In this document: positions 8,890 to 17,651 of the stretch, piece by piece | Numbering within the stretch: position 1 is the first letter of the stretch | Layout: each line of letters begins with the position of its first letter | Origin: Bacillus sp. V3-13 | GTDB lineage: Bacteria; Bacillota; Bacilli; Bacillales; Cytobacillaceae | Reading direction: 5' to 3' | NCBI RefSeq assembly: GCF_002860165.1 | Contig: NZ_PGUZ01000059.1 | Coordinates: forward strand, 16,505-80,504 | Length of the DNA: 64,000 bases | Notes under the pieces: generated by a model | Seen by the model: the letters and a program-made list of their open reading frames with translations, nothing else | Database searches by the model: none | Told to the model about the DNA's origin: nothing | Position numbers and translations under genes: made by a program

Positions 8890-8918
8890 AACCTTAGGAT
8901 ATCTATCCTAAGGTTTTT
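8890..8918 (+). terminator. Terminator or attenuator between the transporter ATPase and nagB
   Basis: AACCTTAGGATA (8890-8901) and TATCCTAAGGTT (8904-8915) are a perfect 12-base inverted repeat followed by TTTTT. It ends the transporter transcript or allows partial read-through into the deaminase gene 42 bases further on. Confidence 0.8.
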
Positions 8919-8959
8919 CTCATATTAGAAATCTCAAAGAATGAAAGGAGTAGTCTAAC

Positions 8960-9688
8960 TTGAAATTGATTACAGTCAATGACTACGAAGAATTAAGCAG
9001 AACAGCAGGCGAAATTGTAATAGAAAATGTAAATAATTTTAAGACATTTACTTTAGGACTTGCGACGGGAAGTACACCTGAGGGCTTATATCGCTATTTA
9101 GCAGAAGACTATTTGATTAATAAAACTACGTACCAACATGTTAAAACGTTTAACCTTGATGAATATGTTGGTTTAGGGCATGAAAACGAAAGCAGCTATC
9201 ACTATTATATGAATAAACATTTATTTTCGCATATTGATATTTTAACTGAAAATATTCATCTTCCCAATGGCATAAACAGTGACTTAAAAAGTGAATGCAG
9301 TCGATATGAGTCATCAATTGAACAAAACGGGCATATTGATCTGCAAATTTTAGGGCTGGGCCGCAATGGACATATTGGCTTTAACGAACCGGGGACATTG
9401 TTCGAATCGAAAACCCATGTTGTCGAGCTTGCCAACACAACAAGGATGGCAAATTCGCGATTCTTCAGTGAATCAGCTGAAATGCCTACTCATGCAATTA
9501 CAATGGGGATTTCGACGATCTTAAAAAGCAGAGAAATCTTGCTGCTCGTTTCTGGAGTGGAGAAAGCTCAAGCTCTTCACAAGCTGCTGGAAGATGAAGT
9601 TTGCGAAGCCTTTCCAGCTTCAATTTTAAAACTGCATCCTAATGTTACAGTCATTGCAGATAAGAATGCATTATCAAGAACTTTTTAG
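8960..9688 (+). CDS. nagB: Glucosamine-6-phosphate deaminase
   Basis: A 242-residue protein, the usual length of Bacillus NagB. It converts glucosamine 6-phosphate to fructose 6-phosphate and ammonia. Motifs include 'TLGLATGSTPEGLYRYL' near the N-terminus, 'FNLDEYVGLGHENESSYHYY' with the catalytic Asp of NLDEY, and 'GLGRNGHIGFNEPGTLFES' with the catalytic His. The start is TTG at 8960 with AAAGGAG nine bases before it. As the last gene of the ROK block it suggests that the imported sugar is an amino sugar, but no kinase, PTS or NagA-type deacetylase is visible here, so phosphorylation must come from elsewhere. Confidence 0.92.
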   Translation: MKLITVNDYEELSRTAGEIVIENVNNFKTFTLGLATGSTPEGLYRYLAEDYLINKTTYQHVKTFNLDEYVGLGHENESSYHYYMNKHLFSHIDILTENIHLPNGINSDLKSECSRYESSIEQNGHIDLQILGLGRNGHIGFNEPGTLFESKTHVVELANTTRMANSRFFSESAEMPTHAITMGISTILKSREILLLVSGVEKAQALHKLLEDEVCEAFPASILKLHPNVTVIADKNALSRTF

Positions 9689-9730
9689 TATTTGATTAGG
9701 CTGTTTTCTTGATTAAGTTAATTTGAAACT

Positions 9731-9785
9731 AAAAAAGCTCCCCAGACAACTACTGAGGAACTTCAAAGGATATTTGACGGGGAGT
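9731..9785 (-). terminator. Possible terminator of the lyase operon (minus strand)
   Basis: Read on the minus strand, ACTCCCC (from 9785) pairs with GGGGAGC (to 9737) and is followed by a T run. The loop is long, about 35 bases, and could hold a small inner stem. It lies just after the minus-strand stop at 9794. Confidence 0.4.
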
Positions 9786-9793
9786 TATCTGCT

Positions 9794-10678
9794 TTATGCA
9801 ATCCCGGCCTTCATCAGCATCCCATCCAAAGAACGCTCCATATTCTGTTCCATCCATTTAGCGATCTCAAGTAGCTGATGTAGATCAGTGCCTGTTTCTA
9901 TTTCCATACCATGAAACATATTGACCATATCCTCTGTACATACATTCCCAACAGCTTTTGGAGCGAACGGACAGCCGCCCAAGCCAGCAATCGAGGAGTC
10001 GAATCTGTTTACTCCGGCTTGAAATCCTGCTAATGTATTTGCCAGGCCAAGTCCACGAGTGTTGTGGAAATGAAGTCCCAATGATATTTCCGATCCAAAA
10101 GCGTCTATAAATCCTTTAATTACTTTTTGCACTTGTATCGGATTGGCCATTCCGGTTGTATCAGCCAGTGTAATTTTCGTACAACCTGCTTGTAAAAATT
10201 TTTCAGCCACTTTCAATACTCGTGATAAAGGCACATCTCCTTCAAACGGGCAGCCGAATGCAGTTCCAAGAACACCCGCGACGCCTTTGCCTGCTTCAAC
10301 ACCTTCACGAATGACCTTTGATAATTCTTCGACAGCTTGATCCACGGTTCTTTTCGCATTCCGCATATTAAATTGATCGCTTGTAGCTGTGACAATATGC
10401 AAGAAGTCGACCTCTGTTTTTAAAGCACGATCCAGGCCTGACCGGCTTAAGACGAGACCAGCATATATGACATTCTCTCTTTTCGGGAGCAATCGCAGCA
10501 CTTCTTCAGCGTCAGCCATCTGCGGAACGACCTTGGGGTTAACAAAAGAAACGGCTTCGATACTGCGGATTCCAGCATTGATCAGACGGTTGATCAATTC
10601 TACTTTTGTTTCTGTGGAAATGATTTTACATTCATTTTGCAACCCATCGCGGGGGCCCACTTCACAAATTTCGATCAT
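9794..10678 (-). CDS. HMG-CoA lyase family protein, candidate (R)-citramalyl-CoA lyase
   Basis: A 294-residue TIM-barrel lyase of the HMGL family. It has 'EVGPRDGLQNE' at the N-terminus (metal and catalytic Arg-Asp), 'SFVNPKVVPQMAD', 'LADTTGMANP', 'LGLHFHNTRGLGLAN' (metal His pair) and the catalytic Cys loop 'GLGGCPFAP'. Family members cleave 3-hydroxy-3-methylglutaryl-CoA to acetoacetate and acetyl-CoA; I recall that the (R)-citramalyl-CoA lyase of Chloroflexus, giving pyruvate and acetyl-CoA, is also of this family. The gene overlaps the upstream GntR gene by ATGA. It faces a CoA-transferase, a LeuCD-type hydratase and a maleate-isomerase-like gene, which favours a malyl- or citramalyl-type substrate over leucine breakdown. 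Enzyme class is firm; the substrate is inferred. Confidence 0.85.
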   Translation of the reverse strand: MIEICEVGPRDGLQNECKIISTETKVELINRLINAGIRSIEAVSFVNPKVVPQMADAEEVLRLLPKRENVIYAGLVLSRSGLDRALKTEVDFLHIVTATSDQFNMRNAKRTVDQAVEELSKVIREGVEAGKGVAGVLGTAFGCPFEGDVPLSRVLKVAEKFLQAGCTKITLADTTGMANPIQVQKVIKGFIDAFGSEISLGLHFHNTRGLGLANTLAGFQAGVNRFDSSIAGLGGCPFAPKAVGNVCTEDMVNMFHGMEIETGTDLHQLLEIAKWMEQNMERSLDGMLMKAGIA

Positions 10679-11346
10679 GAATCTTCCTCCTTTAATAGAT
10701 GATTATTTTTTATTTCCTCAAGATGCCGCAACACATGATCACGCCCCTGAAAAATGTGTTCATGCATGGCGATCCGGGCACGCTCGGGTTCTTTATTTTT
10801 AATGGCCTGGAGAATGATCTTATGGACTTCGAGAGATTGTTGAAGCTGAAAATGGTTATACCAGTAAAAAGACCGAAAGACGACCGGAACAACGACAACC
10901 TTTGAGATATGAAAGAAAATATGCGAGTTCTTGGAGGCAGCAACAATTGAATTATGAAATTCCTGGTTAACATCGACAATTTCTTTAATGCTGTCCATAT
11001 CTGATTCAATATACTTAGTGATCACTTTTTCGTATAAATGGTTGGCTGTTTCCATTCTTTTAAGATCTTCGTCAGTGCGGTAAATTGCGGCTTGGCTGGC
11101 GCCATATCCTTCGAGCAATGTTCTTAAATCGTATATTTGCCGGATATCCTCTTTTGTAAAATGCCTGACACTGACTCCGCGTTTTAATGGGACCAGCAGT
11201 CCTTCTGCTTCAAGCTGCTTAATGGCTTCTCTAACTGGTGTCCTGCTTAAGTTCAATTCCTTTGCCAGTGATTCCTCCGCAAGCCTCATACCCGGCTCAT
11301 ATTTTCCTTGGATAATCGCATCTTTTATGAATTCGTATGCATACAT
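10675..11346 (-). CDS. GntR-family regulator, FCD subfamily
   Basis: A 223-residue repressor-like protein: an N-terminal winged helix (about 1-70, with 'LAKELNLSRTPVREAIKQLE') and an all-alpha FCD effector domain with the metal-type residues in 'DVNQEFHNSIV' and the closing 'RARIAMHEHI'. It is first in a minus-strand operon, its stop codon overlapping the start of the lyase gene by four bases. GAGGTG precedes the ATG. Three copies of TTGTATACAA lie in the 235 bases between it and the divergent CoA-transferase gene, so it most likely controls both directions, with a carboxylic acid or its CoA ester as ligand. Confidence 0.9.
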   Translation of the reverse strand: MYAYEFIKDAIIQGKYEPGMRLAEESLAKELNLSRTPVREAIKQLEAEGLLVPLKRGVSVRHFTKEDIRQIYDLRTLLEGYGASQAAIYRTDEDLKRMETANHLYEKVITKYIESDMDSIKEIVDVNQEFHNSIVAASKNSHIFFHISKVVVVPVVFRSFYWYNHFQLQQSLEVHKIILQAIKNKEPERARIAMHEHIFQGRDHVLRHLEEIKNNHLLKEEDS

Positions 11347-11367
11347 GTGTTAACACCTCACGCATCT

Positions 11368-11379
11368 ATTGTATACAAT
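11368..11379 (-). promoter_or_regulatory. GntR operator, copy 1 (autoregulation)
   Basis: ATTGTATACAAT is a perfect 12-base palindrome 22 bases upstream of the GntR start codon. The same core TTGTATACAA occurs twice more at the divergent promoter, which makes it the best candidate for the binding site of this regulator. Confidence 0.6.
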
Positions 11380-11473
11380 GTGAAAAATAATATCAATAAT
11401 ATTCTGAAAATAAGTAATGTAAGCGGTTAAATTGATCGTTTTAGCTAAAAAATAAATATTTTTTAAAATGTGG

Positions 11474-11511
11474 TTGACTTATTGTATACAAACGATTAAA
11501 TTTGTATACAA
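11474..11511 (+). promoter_or_regulatory. Promoter with two GntR operators for the CoA-transferase operon
   Basis: TTGACT at 11474-11479 and TAAATT at 11497-11502 are 17 bases apart. One TTGTATACAA (11482-11491) fills the spacer and another (11502-11511) covers the end of the -10 and the likely start site. A repressor bound here would block RNA polymerase. The two cores are 20 bases apart, about two helical turns, so two dimers could bind on one face. Confidence 0.6.
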
Positions 11512-11582
11512 GATTAAGAAAATTTAGATTTATGAGTTAATAGAGAAACTTAAACCATAAAGCACAGACAGGAGGGATCCGA

Positions 11583-12785
11583 TTGACTGAAACTCGATTG
11601 CCTTTAGAAAATTTACGTGTCATCGAACTGGGTACACTTTTGGCTGGTCCCTTTTCGGGAAGATTACTGGCCGATTTTGGTGCCGAGGTCATTAAAGTGG
11701 AACCACCCGGAAAATCAGACCCGATGAGAAACTGGGGGAAGTCCAAAGATGGTGTGGGACTTTGGTGGCCGATTCAATCAAGAAATAAAAAATCTATCAC
11801 TCTTAATTTGCGTGAAGAAGCAGGCCAGGCCATTTTAAAAGAGATGGTTAAGGAAGCGGATATCATCATCGAGAACTTCCGTCCTGGAACGATGGAAAAG
11901 TGGAATCTTTCATACGAAATTTTAGCTGAAATCAATCCGAAAATAATTATGGTAAGAACTTCGGGCTTCGGGCAAACAGGGCCTTATAAACATCGGGCAG
12001 GGTTCGGAAGTGTCGGGGAAGCGATGGGCGGTCTCCGTTATGTAACAGGCTTTCCCGATCGACCACCTTCGAGAATTGGCATTTCAATCGGTGATACATT
12101 AGCCGCGTTATTCGCAACAATTGGCTGTCTCGTTGCTGTTCATGAAAGAGAGCAGTCCGGGAAAGGCCAGGTCGTCGATACCGCTCTATACGAATCGGTA
12201 TTTTCGATTATGGAAAGCATCATTCCCGATTACTTGCTTGCTGGCTATGTGAGAGAGCGAATGGGCAATATTCTTCCTGGTGTTGCGCCTTCAAATATTT
12301 ATTTGACAAAAGATAAAACCTACATCGTTATTGGTGCGAATGCAGATAATGTCTTCAACAGACTTTGTGAAGCGATGGAGCAGCCGGAACTCGCGGAAGA
12401 CCCGAGGTTTTCCACCCATAATGCCAGAGGGGAAAATATGAAGCTGCTTGATTCGATGATTGAAGAATGGACGAAAAGATTGCCGGCGAAGGAGGCCCTC
12501 AAAATTCTCGAGGAAAAAGGCGTGCCATCAGGACTCATCTATTCCGCTAAAGACATTTTGGAGGATCCCCACTATGAAGCAAGAGAAATGATTGTGAATG
12601 TTGAACATCCGCAATTAGGTGAATTTGCAATGCCGGGGATTGTTCCGAAGTTAAGCAGGACACCAGGTAAAATAAAGCATCCGGGAGCCGAAGTGGTCGG
12701 TAAACATAATGATGAAGTTTACAGAGAAATACTGGGGTACAGCCAGGAAAGGCTGGAAGAGTTGAAGAATGCCAACGTCATATAA
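11583..12785 (+). CDS. Class III CoA-transferase (CaiB/BaiF/Frc family)
   Basis: A 400-residue family III CoA-transferase. It opens 'LENLRVIELGTLLAGPFSGR' and has 'DFGAEVIKVEPP', 'SRNKKSITLNLREE', 'IIENFRPGTMEKW' and a catalytic Asp at 171 in 'GISIGDTLAAL', matching Asp169 of formyl-CoA transferase. These enzymes move CoA from one acyl-CoA, often succinyl-CoA, to a carboxylic acid. With the downstream hydratase and the divergent lyase it would activate D-malate or (R)-citramalate; the family includes a succinyl-CoA:D-citramalate CoA-transferase in Chloroflexus. The start is TTG at 11583 after CAGGAGG. It is first in an operon that runs to about 19264. Confidence 0.88.
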   Translation: MTETRLPLENLRVIELGTLLAGPFSGRLLADFGAEVIKVEPPGKSDPMRNWGKSKDGVGLWWPIQSRNKKSITLNLREEAGQAILKEMVKEADIIIENFRPGTMEKWNLSYEILAEINPKIIMVRTSGFGQTGPYKHRAGFGSVGEAMGGLRYVTGFPDRPPSRIGISIGDTLAALFATIGCLVAVHEREQSGKGQVVDTALYESVFSIMESIIPDYLLAGYVRERMGNILPGVAPSNIYLTKDKTYIVIGANADNVFNRLCEAMEQPELAEDPRFSTHNARGENMKLLDSMIEEWTKRLPAKEALKILEEKGVPSGLIYSAKDILEDPHYEAREMIVNVEHPQLGEFAMPGIVPKLSRTPGKIKHPGAEVVGKHNDEVYREILGYSQERLEELKNANVI

Positions 12786-12800
12786 AAAAGGGGTTGCGTA

Positions 12801-14225
12801 ATGGGGAAAACCTTATATGAAAAAATCTGGGAAAATCATCTTGTCCATGAAGAGGAAAATCAACCGGCACTCTTGTTCATTGATCTCCACTTAACGCATG
12901 AAGTCACTTCACCACAGGCGTTCGAAGGGCTAAGAATCAAAGGACGAAGAGTGAGGCGGCCTGATTTAACGATTGCTACTATGGATCACAGCATTCCAAC
13001 AAGAGACCGGGACCTGCCGTTTACAGATGAAATAGCCAAAAAGCAAGTGGATGCTTTGGTCAAGAATTGCCGGGATTTCGGCATTAAACTATTTGATCTG
13101 AACAGCCGAAATCAGGGGATTGTCCATGTCATTGCACCGGAGCTGGGAATTACCCAGCCGGGCCAGACGATTGTATGCGGTGACAGCCATACTTCCACCC
13201 ATGGTGCATTTGGAGCTCTTGCCTTTGGAATTGGGACGAGTGAAGTGGAACATGTCTTGGCAACGCAAACGTTAAAGCAATTCAAGTCGAAAACGCTGGC
13301 GATCAATATCAATGGAGAGCTTCCAACCGGTACGACAGCGAAAGACTTAATTCTGGCTTTGATAGGAAGATTTGGACATGATTTTGCCACCGGTTATGTA
13401 ATCGAATACCGCGGTGAAGCGATTCGTAAGCTGTCGATGGAAGAGCGGATGACGATCTGTAATATGTCAATCGAAATGGGCGGAAGAGCAGGCTTAATCG
13501 AACCGGATGAAACAACCTTTCAATACTTGAAGGATAAAGAGTGTGCACCGAAAGGCAGTGATTGGGAAGCAGCATTGACAGAATGGAAAAAACTTCATTC
13601 CGATTCTGATGCAGCTTTTGATTTAACGGTCGAGTTCGATGCATCGGAAGTCGTTCCACAGGTGACATGGGGAACAAATCCTGGCCAGGTTACCGGTGTT
13701 ACCGGCAAAGTTCCAGCGATTGCCGAACTTCCTCTTGATCAGAAACGGGCTGCCGAAAAAGCCTTGAACTATATGGGTCTGATTGAGAAGACACCTATAA
13801 CTGAGATTGCTATAAATAAAGTCTTTATTGGATCCTGTACCAACAGCCGGATCGAGGATTTGCGCAAAGCAGCAAAAATCGTCAGGGGTTACAAAACTGC
13901 TGATCATGTAAGGGCCCTGGTCGTCCCGGGTTCACAGCTTGTCAAAAGCCAGGCTGAAAGTGAAGGCCTTGATAAAATCTTTATCGAAGCCGGCTTTGAG
14001 TGGCGGGAAGCAGGATGCAGCATGTGCCTCGGAATGAATGAAGATATCGTCCTGCCTGGTGAGCGATGTGCCTCAACATCCAATCGCAATTTTGAAGGCC
14101 GGCAGGGAAGGAACGCAAGGACGCATTTGGTCAGTCCGGAAATGGCAGCGGCTGCGGCCATCAAAGGGCATTTTGTTGATATTAGAACTTGGCCAACGAA
14201 AACGGCGGAGGAGATAAATCTATGA
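12801..14225 (+). CDS. leuC: 3-Isopropylmalate dehydratase-type large subunit (LeuC family)
   Basis: A 474-residue aconitase-superfamily protein of the bacterial LeuC length. The three [4Fe-4S] cysteines are visible in '[13 protein letters not shown]' (about 347) and 'GCSMCLGMN' (about 406 and 409), near the E. coli LeuC positions. '[21 protein letters not shown]' is present in parts. LeuC/LeuD enzymes act in leucine synthesis but also hydrate citraconate and maleate to D-citramalate and D-malate, and the dimethylmaleate hydratase of nicotinate fermenters is related. Here there is no leuA or leuB beside it; it lies between a CoA-transferase and an organic-acid transporter, so a catabolic maleate or citraconate hydratase is more likely. 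Its stop overlaps the small-subunit start by ATGA. Confidence 0.88.
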   Translation: MGKTLYEKIWENHLVHEEENQPALLFIDLHLTHEVTSPQAFEGLRIKGRRVRRPDLTIATMDHSIPTRDRDLPFTDEIAKKQVDALVKNCRDFGIKLFDLNSRNQGIVHVIAPELGITQPGQTIVCGDSHTSTHGAFGALAFGIGTSEVEHVLATQTLKQFKSKTLAININGELPTGTTAKDLILALIGRFGHDFATGYVIEYRGEAIRKLSMEERMTICNMSIEMGGRAGLIEPDETTFQYLKDKECAPKGSDWEAALTEWKKLHSDSDAAFDLTVEFDASEVVPQVTWGTNPGQVTGVTGKVPAIAELPLDQKRAAEKALNYMGLIEKTPITEIAINKVFIGSCTNSRIEDLRKAAKIVRGYKTADHVRALVVPGSQLVKSQAESEGLDKIFIEAGFEWREAGCSMCLGMNEDIVLPGERCASTSNRNFEGRQGRNARTHLVSPEMAAAAAIKGHFVDIRTWPTKTAEEINL

Positions 14226-14848
14226 CACATTCATTTTTGAATTATACTGGCATCGTTGCCCCTTTGGATGTTGTGAATGTTGATACGGATGCAATCATTC
14301 CGAAGCAGTTTTTAAAAAGAATTGAAAGAACCGGTTTTGGCCAATTTCTGTTCTATGACTGGCGCTTTGAAAATGGAAAAGAGAAAGAGTCGTTTATATT
14401 AAATCAGGAAGACTACCGGGATGCCGGGGTATTATTGGCCCGGAAAAACTTTGGATGTGGTTCATCAAGAGAGCATGCTCCATGGGCAATCGCTGATTAC
14501 GGAATCAAAGTGATCATAGCGCCTTCTTTCGCTGATATATTCTATAACAATTGCTTTAAAAACGGGATATTGCCGATTGAACTAAGTGAAGAAGAAGTGG
14601 AACAGCTATTTCAAAAAACAGCCAGTACAAAAGGCTACCAGCTATCGATAGATTTAGAGAGTCAAACTGTAACAGACAATCAAGGCTTTGCAAGTCATTT
14701 TGAAGTGGCTCCATACCGGAAAGAGCTGTTGATAAAAGGGTTGGACGAAATTGGTTCCTCCTTACTATTTGAAGAAAAAATTGCTGCTTTTGAGAAGAAA
14801 CATAAGATTTATTATCGTCTTGATTCTGAAGCTTTTCATACTAATTGA
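14222..14848 (+). CDS. leuD: 3-Isopropylmalate dehydratase-type small subunit (LeuD family)
   Basis: A 208-residue small 'swivel' subunit. It has '[19 protein letters not shown]', '[16 protein letters not shown]'-like sequence (here '[20 protein letters not shown]') and '[19 protein letters not shown]', the substrate-binding loop set of LeuD. The start at 14222 overlaps the large-subunit stop by four bases and is preceded by GGAGGAG; an upstream in-frame ATG at 14189 lies inside leuC. It completes the hydratase with the preceding gene. The Arg of 'LKRIERTG' lies in the loop thought to select substrates in this family, which would be the place to look for maleate or citraconate preference. Confidence 0.88.
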   Translation: MTHSFLNYTGIVAPLDVVNVDTDAIIPKQFLKRIERTGFGQFLFYDWRFENGKEKESFILNQEDYRDAGVLLARKNFGCGSSREHAPWAIADYGIKVIIAPSFADIFYNNCFKNGILPIELSEEEVEQLFQKTASTKGYQLSIDLESQTVTDNQGFASHFEVAPYRKELLIKGLDEIGSSLLFEEKIAAFEKKHKIYYRLDSEAFHTN

Positions 14849-14897
14849 ATTTTTATAACAAAAAATGAAAGCGGTAACATTTAAGGAGGGTTATTTA

Positions 14898-15965
14898 ATG
14901 AATTGGAAAAGAACGATGATGTTTGGCAAGTTTACAGTCGTGATCATGTTGCTTTTGTTTGTTGCTGCAGGATGCGGTGGAGAAAAGCCTGCAACTGGAT
15001 CAGCCTCAAGCGGCAGTGGTGGTGGAAAGAAAATCGATGTGATCGATATTTCTGTCACCCATTACCCGACTGGACTATATGCGGTACCTTATGATGTAGG
15101 GATTGAGCAAGGCTTTTTTGAAGAGGAAGGAATCAAGATTAATAAGATTGTAGGCAGTGGCGGTGGTGGAACGACGGTTCGCAATGTACTGTCAGGAGAT
15201 CTTCCATTCGGTGATGTGTCTACCTCTGCTGTACTCCAGTCGTATCTTGCAGGAGCTCCATTGAAGATAGTCAGTGGGGGAGTGCAAAGTGTTAGTGATC
15301 TAGTCTATGTTACCCGCAAGGATGCTGACATTGAAAAAGTCGAAGATATGGTCGGAAAAACTTGGGCGTTTACAAACCCTGGCTCCGTAACAGAAACAAC
15401 ATCGCAATTAATCTTTGATTCAAACGGTATTGATCCAAAATCCTTGAAGCTTGTTGCATCCGGTGGAGTCAGTGAAGGACTGACTATGCTGCAGGCAGGA
15501 GAGGTGGATGCAACCTTAATGATGGAACCTGCCTATTCCGTTCAAAAGGATGACTGGAAAACACTGTTTCGTGTTTCCGATCATGTCCCTAATTATCAGC
15601 AGAGCGTTATCATAACAAGTCCGCAGTTGATTAAGGAAAACCCGGATTTGGTCAAACGTTTCCTAAATGCTTATCAAAAATCGGTAGAATGGACGTACGC
15701 AAATCCTGAAGAGGCAGGAAAGATTTTTGCAAAATCGGCAGAAATTGATGAAACAGCTTCCGTTGCAGCGATTAAGGATCTGGCAGATAAAAAACACTGG
15801 AGCAGCAAAATTGAACTCGACTCTATGAATAATGTCGTTAAAGGGATGCAGATGGCCAATACCTTAAAGAAAGGCCAGGAAATTGTCTGGGATGAGGTCT
15901 TGGACATGGACTTCCTTCCGGATGATCAAAAACTGGATCCGTCCAAACTGGACACGAATAAATAG
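14898..15965 (+). CDS. ABC transporter substrate-binding lipoprotein (SsuA/TauA/NMT1 family)
   Basis: A 355-residue lipoprotein. The signal ends with a lipobox 'FVAAGC' (Cys about 25), followed by a Gly/Ser linker and an NMT1/SsuA-like binding domain with 'GLYAVPYDVGIEQGFFEEEG', 'VGSGGGGTTVRNVLSGD', 'GVSEGLTMLQAGEVDATLMM' and 'NPDLVKRFLNAYQKSVEW'. This family binds alkanesulfonates, taurine, pyrimidine precursors or aromatic and aliphatic acids. The ATG at 14898 is chosen because AAGGAGGG lies seven bases before it and the resulting signal peptide is normal; the ATG at 14865 lacks one. Position in a dicarboxylate operon suggests that the ligand is an organic acid such as citraconate or maleate. 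Confidence 0.88.
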   Translation: MNWKRTMMFGKFTVVIMLLLFVAAGCGGEKPATGSASSGSGGGKKIDVIDISVTHYPTGLYAVPYDVGIEQGFFEEEGIKINKIVGSGGGGTTVRNVLSGDLPFGDVSTSAVLQSYLAGAPLKIVSGGVQSVSDLVYVTRKDADIEKVEDMVGKTWAFTNPGSVTETTSQLIFDSNGIDPKSLKLVASGGVSEGLTMLQAGEVDATLMMEPAYSVQKDDWKTLFRVSDHVPNYQQSVIITSPQLIKENPDLVKRFLNAYQKSVEWTYANPEEAGKIFAKSAEIDETASVAAIKDLADKKHWSSKIELDSMNNVVKGMQMANTLKKGQEIVWDEVLDMDFLPDDQKLDPSKLDTNK

Positions 15966-15982
15966 AGTGGATTTATCAGCAT

Positions 15983-16011
15983 GGCCGGTGATGAGCTCTC
16001 ATCGACCGGCC
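15983..16011 (+). other. Intercistronic hairpin between binding protein and ATPase genes
   Basis: GGCCGGTGATGAG and CTCATCGACCGGCC form a strong GC-rich stem with almost no loop and one bulged base. No T run follows. Such hairpins after binding-protein genes commonly stabilise the upstream mRNA and raise binding protein over permease; that role is inferred. Confidence 0.65.
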
Positions 16012-16053
16012 CCTGCCATTACTATAAATTTATGAGCAAAGGGGCGGACGCAT

Positions 16054-16869
16054 ATGGCTGAACCATTAATGAAAGTGGAAAGTTTAACAAAAGTTTATAC
16101 TAGCGACGCTAAAGAAGTGGTTGCTTTACAGGATATTGATTTTACTGTCCAGAAAGGGGAATTTATTTCGATCGTTGGCCCGAGCGGATGCGGAAAAACG
16201 ACATTGCTGGAGATTTTGTCGGGGCTTCGGCTGGCAACAACCGGTTCGGTAAAAATTAAAGGTGAAACAGTCACAGGACCCCATCGTTCGATTGGCATCG
16301 TCTTTCAGGAAGAATCTACTTTTCCGTGGAGAACGGTCCAGGAAAATGTTGAGTTTGGATTGCAAATGCAGGGCAGGCCAAAATCAGAGTATCGGGAAAA
16401 AGCAAAAAATATGATTGAACTCGTTGGTTTAAAAGGATTTGAACATTCTTATCCGTATGAGTTGTCGGGCGGGATGAGGCAGAGGGTCGCGATCGCAAGG
16501 ACGCTCGTGACGCAGCCGGAAATAGTTGTGATGGATGAGCCATTCGGAGCATTGGATGAACAGACAAGGTTGATTTTGGGAGGAGAGCTGCTGAAAATAG
16601 TCGAACAAACGAAAGCAACTGTTGTGCTCGTCACACACAGCATCCAGGAAGCTGCCCTGCTTTCAGACAAAATTGTCGTCTTGTCAGCAAGGCCAGGGAA
16701 GGTGAAGCATCTTATTGAAAGCAATCTGCCAAAACCGCGTGACGCTCATGCATTGACCACTCCGGAATTTGCCGAAATCACACAAAAGCTCTGGTCCAGC
16801 CTGGAAGAAGAATCTTTAGTGAAAAAACCTGTATTGAAATATGACAATAACAAGGTGGTAGGACAATGA
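16054..16869 (+). CDS. ABC transporter ATP-binding protein (SsuB/TauB family)
   Basis: A 271-residue ATPase with Walker A 'GPSGCGKTT', Q-loop region 'IVFQEESTFPWRTVQENVEF', signature 'LSGGMRQRVAIART', Walker B 'IVVMDEPFGALDEQTR' and switch His 'VLVTHSIQEAALLSD'. The 'FPWRTV' Q-loop and the 'SIQEA' after the H-loop are typical of the nitrate/sulfonate/taurine group. It overlaps the next permease gene by ATGA, so the two are translationally coupled. It would power uptake of the ligand bound by the lipoprotein encoded before it. Confidence 0.9.
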   Translation: MAEPLMKVESLTKVYTSDAKEVVALQDIDFTVQKGEFISIVGPSGCGKTTLLEILSGLRLATTGSVKIKGETVTGPHRSIGIVFQEESTFPWRTVQENVEFGLQMQGRPKSEYREKAKNMIELVGLKGFEHSYPYELSGGMRQRVAIARTLVTQPEIVVMDEPFGALDEQTRLILGGELLKIVEQTKATVVLVTHSIQEAALLSDKIVVLSARPGKVKHLIESNLPKPRDAHALTTPEFAEITQKLWSSLEEESLVKKPVLKYDNNKVVGQ

Positions 16870-17615
16870 GGCTTCACCGGGTTGTCCAAATCGTGATAGT
16901 CGTTTCTTTATTGGTTTTATATGAAGTAGCAACGCGGATAAACTGGCTTGATCCGTTCACCTTTATCCCTTTTTCGGCGATGTTTATGAATATGATTGGC
17001 AACTTGGGCAATCCGGAATATGTAACAAATCATTTTGCGATCACGGCAATGGAAATATTGGCTAGTTTCATTGGAGCAATGATATTTGGCGTAATCTTTG
17101 GAATCGTCCTTTGGCGTTCCGATTTAGCCCATCATGTGCTTCAACCGTATTTGCTTTTATTTTACGCGATCCCTTTTTTTGCTTTGTATCCGATTTTTAT
17201 TAGTATTTTAGGGATTGGACCGTTGCCTGTTATCCTGATTGGATTGCTGTTTGCAATGCCAGCCGTAATCAGCAACACCGCCATCGGCTTCCGCGAAATT
17301 AGAAAGGTGCTCGTTAAGGTCGGTCAATCGTGTAATCTCTCGTTTCGCCAAATGTTGATCCACATTTATTTTCCGGCTGCATGGCCGTATATTTTCACTG
17401 GAGTCAAACTGGCGGCGGCTTATTCGATTATTGGGGTAATTGCAACCGAGTTTATCCTCTCTTCACGCGGATTAGGCTATACCATTTCGTACGCGTACAA
17501 TAATTTTGATATGAATGGAATGTACGGTTCCGTTCTCCTTGTGATTGTGATCGCTTTACTCGTCAATGTAGTTCTCGGTTTTATAGAAACTAGAGTATAT
17601 AGAAGAAACATGTAA
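16866..17615 (+). CDS. ABC transporter permease (SsuC/TauC family), first
   Basis: A 249-residue membrane protein with about six hydrophobic segments. The cytoplasmic EAA-type loop reads 'IGFREIRKVLVKVGQSCNLS' followed by 'IYFPAAWPYIFTGVKLA', as in SsuC-like permeases. It overlaps the ATPase gene by four bases. A second, distinct permease follows, so the channel is probably a heterodimer, which differs from the homodimeric SsuC of many sulfonate systems. Confidence 0.88.
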   Translation: MRLHRVVQIVIVVSLLVLYEVATRINWLDPFTFIPFSAMFMNMIGNLGNPEYVTNHFAITAMEILASFIGAMIFGVIFGIVLWRSDLAHHVLQPYLLLFYAIPFFALYPIFISILGIGPLPVILIGLLFAMPAVISNTAIGFREIRKVLVKVGQSCNLSFRQMLIHIYFPAAWPYIFTGVKLAAAYSIIGVIATEFILSSRGLGYTISYAYNNFDMNGMYGSVLLVIVIALLVNVVLGFIETRVYRRNM

Positions 17616-17651
17616 AAGGAGTCAAATCTAACATTAAGAGAGGAGAACTTC

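Noticed and set aside
12801..14848. LeuC/LeuD as the housekeeping leucine biosynthesis enzymes
   Set aside because: No leuA or leuB lies next to them, and the operon contains a CoA-transferase, uptake system and maleate-isomerase-like gene. I kept the family symbols but assign a catabolic role. A search for a separate leuABCD operon would settle it.
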